A stretch of DNA of 64,000 bases, from contig JAMFTG010000747.1 of NCBI GenBank assembly GCA_023974075.1, positions 46,681 to 110,680 of the forward strand. Direction: 5' to 3'. Made by a program: the position numbers and the translations under genes. The DNA comes from Chaenocephalus aceratus (taxonomy: Eukaryota > Chordata > Actinopteri > Perciformes > Channichthyidae). The notes beneath the pieces are model-generated. The model made no database searches. It was not told the DNA's origin and worked only from the letters and a program-made list of their open reading frames with translations. Positions 60,769-64,000 of the stretch are shown one piece after another. Positions within the stretch are counted from its first letter, which is position 1. The number at the start of each line of letters is the position of its first letter.

Positions 60769-61199
60769 ATAAAAACTGATTCTTGAAACTGTTGTCAAAA
60801 CCCTACAACTTCTTCATCCAAGCTCTCAATCAGTGTTATGTTATTTAATCTGCAGCGCATTGCCTTAAAACAGATACTTCAGACCGATTATAAAATTGTG
60901 TTTATGAGACAAATGTAATCTGACTCCAAAAATCACATAATTGTTTTACTAAAAAACTACACTTCCACTAACAGTAAATGAAGTTCCCCTTTAAAACACA
61001 GCCCCGGTCTTCTGACGGGGTCTATCTATGTACTGGCTTGGAAATGTTGGGCCAGTCTCTGTCGCTCCGTCTCTGTTCTCCCGCTAACAGTCACTCTCTA
61101 GTTCTGCTGGGTTCTTCTTGACTTCACTGGTTTGAGACAAGCGACCCTATCGGACACCTCCCTTTGTAGCCAGACTTCACCACAGCAGAATCGAGTTTC

Positions 61200-61375
61200 T
61201 GTCTTCAGGTCTCAACAGCTCCACGTCAGGTGTATCGCCGCCCCTTGAACTGCAGTCGGTGTAAACAGGAGGACTTGGTAAGGATCCTCCGTCTTGGTGA
61301 GTACTAGGTTTCCGTCTTCATATTTTTGGGTGGAAACCCGTCGTCTTGACCTCACTAGCTGTGTGGACTCCATAG
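61200..61375 (-). pseudogene. ERV integrase C-terminal fragment 2
   Basis: The minus strand reads RRVSTQKYEDGNLVLTKTED, then PYQVLLFTPTAVQ and IHLTWSC, matching the last segment of gammaretrovirus-like integrase (PYQVLL-TPTAV). It would normally follow GDWVRVKVHK directly, yet that part lies about 1 kb away at 59990-60235, so the element is rearranged. Confidence 0.6.
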
Positions 61376-61734
61376 TTTTCTGTGTAGGGGAACAACATCA
61401 CTCGTAATCTCTTTCCTTCTCATAATTAGAAACATAGTCTGCTAAATGTTCTATTCTGTGGATGCTTTATGCTTTATGTGCAAATGCTACTCTCGATTTT
61501 GTTTTACATTAAGCATTAAACCTCTCCCTCCTGTGGTGACAGATATGGCTCAATGTAGCTGGATTTCAAAATACCCTTGGGCTGAAGATGCATCACCTGG
61601 TGGTCTGGCCCTCTGAGCTTCCTCATTGTGTGGTTGATACCAGGGTGTCGGTGGCATTTGAGTCATGTTTGGCTATGCTGTTTTGTTATGCTGTTCGTCT
61701 TTGACATCCCTGGGACCCCCTGCTTCCGTCCTCA

Positions 61735-62400
61735 TCATTGAACCTCCCTTGGGTATCTGCATGGAGGGCCGTTGTTTGGTGCATGTGGTGGGTATTTCAT
61801 TTGTTGTTGTGGACAATCTCTAGCCCAATGGCCCATTTGGCTGCAATGGTAACATCCCTCAAACCGTAAACGTCTTCTGCCTGTGCCTCCTTGGAAACCT
61901 CCTGGTTGTTGGTTCTGCTTCTGATTCTCTGGCACTATCTGAGATGTAACTGTTTGAGGTGTCTGCCCTGCATTCTCTGGTTCTTCCTGAGCTTGAACTG
62001 TTGGAGGTGTCTGCCCTGCCTTCTCTGGAAGTTTCCCCTCCCTTCTCCTTGTCTTGTTCCTACAAGCTACGGTGTCTTTTGTTTTTTCTGATATGTCTTC
62101 CCTCACTGGCAGGTCTGCTACTCGGACCACATTTATGCTGTGTGCCAATAGGCTGGCATATTCCAGATGGAGTATCAGACTTGTAAGTCTTATAAATCTT
62201 TCTTCAGCTTCCCTCGATATAGTTATCTGTTGGAGGCATTGTTCATGCTCATAGTCGAGTACTGCTCTTCGGCTTTTGTTGGTCCAGGTTGATCATCTGC
62301 TGGAATCAGTCCTCTTGTTTGCCACTGTTCCAACAGTTTCTCTATTTGGTTCCATGTCTTCTGTCTTTTCATTGGAAAGGTTAAAGCATCTGATCAGATT
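61735..62400 (-). pseudogene. ERV gag C-terminal region with nucleocapsid zinc knuckle
   Basis: The minus-strand frame ends with one CCHC knuckle, CYHCSQMGHWARDCPQQ (C-x2-C-x4-H-x4-C), preceded by a Pro/Gln/Glu-rich linker with two near-repeats of AGQTPPTV. Upstream (62150-62290) capsid-like sequence includes ITISREAEERFIRLTSLI. A frameshift near 62270 separates EKLLEQWQTRGLIP. The 5' gag (matrix) is not recognised. It lies downstream of the LTR at 63099 in the same orientation. Confidence 0.65.
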
Positions 62401-63098
62401 TGTACCCTTTCCTTGATATCTGCAGTTGAGCCTGTCCCTGCGTCTGGTCTCAACTTAGTTTATTTCGGTGACATGCTCTCTTCCTATTCGAATGAATATT
62501 ATTAAGTTATCAACGATTGAAACACTAATCCTCCGACTAGCACCTTCGTTCCTGATAAATAATATCCTATGTCATCCGAACTTAACTTTAAATCTGTTTT
62601 TTTTTTAGTTGTTAAAAGTAATTTTTATTTAGTTTTTTTAAAGTTATAGATTCTTTTTTTGAGAAAGTCTTTTTGTAAAATATTAATAAAGTAAATTAAA
62701 AGATAAAGTTTATGCTAATTTTAAAATCTGAAATGTTAAAATAAAAATTGTAAGTGTATGGTTTTGACCTCGAGATATGAAAATAGAAATCTGGTGCAAA
62801 CTCTAAATCCAGTGTGTACAGTGCATACCGACGGGTATGGAATTATGCAAATGCCATAACTTGTGTTAGCTTCAATAAATTGGTGTTTGAATATTCTACA
62901 GTCTAGTTTGAAAGTCTATTATGTAAAGCAACATCCCCAGCCATTTGGCGAGGCGCGCACCGAGCCTCAGTCCGCGTGCCTGTAGCAGCCACGGTCGACT
63001 CCAAAAATCCCCGGCATTTCGAGAAAGAAACCCGAGTTTCCTTTTGCCGTGTTCGGGTCCGTCTCGGAAACTTCCCAAGACGCTGTCAGGGTCACCAG
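62401..63098 (-). other. ERV leader/5' gag region, strongly decayed
   Basis: Lies between the LTR and the readable gag. It is very T/A-rich at 62590-62760. A CTGGTGACCCTGACAG sequence directly after the LTR (minus strand, 63098 leftward) may be the primer-binding site. No open frame supported. Confidence 0.4.
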
Positions 63099-63427
63099 TG
63101 TAGTGGCGAGAGAAAGGGAGTCGGAGGCGGTGCATCGAAGGTGCAAAACTGTCTTTAATGAGCAGCAGGAAATGCAGGTGTTGTCGGGTCGCAGCCCGGT
63201 CAACAAGAGAAAGAGCCAGGAGGGCGCACAACATATAAAGGTAACCACATATATGGTCCGTGTGGAAACAATACCCCCAACTCTAGTTCCATGTGTGGAT
63301 TATGTAACCAGTGTATTAAAGGTGGTCACCACACTTGTATCTATTTATACTTATGACATGTTCCGACCTCTATATAAGTGAGGTTCTGAGCTCTTTTAAT
63401 TCCATCGTGTCCCCGGGCCGGGTACAG
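63099..63427 (-). repeat. Putative 5' LTR of the ERV
   Basis: On the minus strand the segment ends CTCTCGCCACTACA just before the possible primer-binding site. It contains TATA-like CTTATATAG and CCTTTATATG, a CTCTTTCTC R-like block and ATTAAAGACAG. The distal edge could be TGTACCCGG (63427) or TGTATAATAAG (63453). No second LTR was found in the window to confirm it. Confidence 0.5.
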
Positions 63428-63479
63428 GAGGGGTAATATGGTTCTTATTATACATCCATGGGTATTATGAGCGTTGTGG

Positions 63480-64000
63480 TTCAACCGATCTGAATCGCTT
63501 CGTGAAGTAGTCACGTGGTATCAACAGGCAGCGAGGCTTCGTTTGTCATCGATGACGTCACTGGCCCAAAACGATACAAGCTCGATACATGCTTCACAAA
63601 AAGCTCGGGGATTATTCGACACACGCTCCGAAGCCTCGCGCAACCATAGACTGGGGCGCGACCATAGACCGTATATATAAATGGACGTAGTGTCCGTGAC
63701 GTCACCCATAGGATTCTGCAGAGTTCCCGAGAAGCCCTTAGTAGGCAGAGTCGGCCACTAACGGCTCGACTGTGACGTCAGAGTCTAATCCCGTCTGCTC
63801 CAAATAAGGGCAAAGAGGCGAGCCGAGGCGGGACCTGCTGCCTCCGAACTGGAAGTAAACAGAGCTAGCTCAGGCTAAGAAGCTAAGCTAACATGAAATA
63901 CATGCATACCAAGTTACTGCTAACAGTGTCGTTCCCCTATATAAACGTTACATTCATAATCAAATGAGACAATCTGCAAGAGAATTAGCTATATTTTGTT
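63480..64000. other. Repeat-derived end of window, no gene
   Basis: ACCATAGAC occurs twice (63643, 63662), the second copy leading into GTATATATAAATGGACGTAG. With GTGACGTCACCCATAGGATT this resembles a widespread fish repeat. GCTCGAC/GTGACGTCAGAG motifs follow. No coding region supported. Confidence 0.4.

Noticed and set aside
62896..63248. 112- and 93-codon minus-strand frames
   Set aside because: They span the LTR and leader boundary of an ERV and have no protein motif.

Overview
The window looks like a repeat-dense interval of a teleost fish genome; I do not name a species. The reasons are eukaryotic: C2H2 zinc-finger exons with GT/AG splice sites, a metazoan histone 3' stem-loop, long GT microsatellites, and a fish-type mix of mobile elements (DIRS, I/Nimb and L2-like LINEs, Gypsy, BEL, retrovirus-like ERV, many hAT-type elements, and THAP plus YqaJ transposons). 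No bacterial operon, CRISPR array, rRNA or convincing tRNA gene was seen.

The host-gene theme is a triplicated C2H2 zinc-finger locus on the + strand. Locus A has a short start exon at 3827-3876 and a finger exon at 13277-14225 that carries two 1-nt deletions. Locus B has an intact 7-finger exon at 30075-30689, with no start exon found. Locus C has a start exon at 50119-50168 and an intact 10-finger exon at 54934-55800. Each finger exon begins after the same intron end (TTCTAG, then AAACCGAAAGGAAG), and each is followed by the same 3' region with a decayed finger, an I-type LINE fragment and an unrecognised open segment. The units are therefore segmental duplicates. Comparing them gives empty sites that date several insertions.

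Layout: 1-2368 DIRS-like element inserted in a LINE tail; 2369-10397 locus-A start exon followed by LINE and hAT relics; 10398-17760 locus A with nested transposons; 17760-26469 a possible 8.7 kb unit bounded by inverted GGGTT-rich ends, holding a decayed SAMD3-like gene and an AT-flanked element with THAP, SWIM and YqaJ parts plus a histone H3 tail; 26600-34500 locus B, with a solo LTR inside a GT tract; 34723-42200 a long-inverted-repeat element split by a young, apparently complete Gypsy element (37079-41848, identical 173-bp LTRs, one 1357-residue gag-pol frame); 42200-44700 a decayed I/Nimb LINE; 45300-47870 hAT and BEL remnants; 47870-59500 locus C; 59600-63500 a scrambled ERV (gag, integrase pieces, an LTR and a membrane ORF on the opposite strand).

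Apart from the zinc-finger exons, almost all coding sequence belongs to mobile elements and most of it is broken. The best candidates for function are finger exons B and C and the Gypsy gag-pol. Family assignments come from motif recognition by eye, not database searches.
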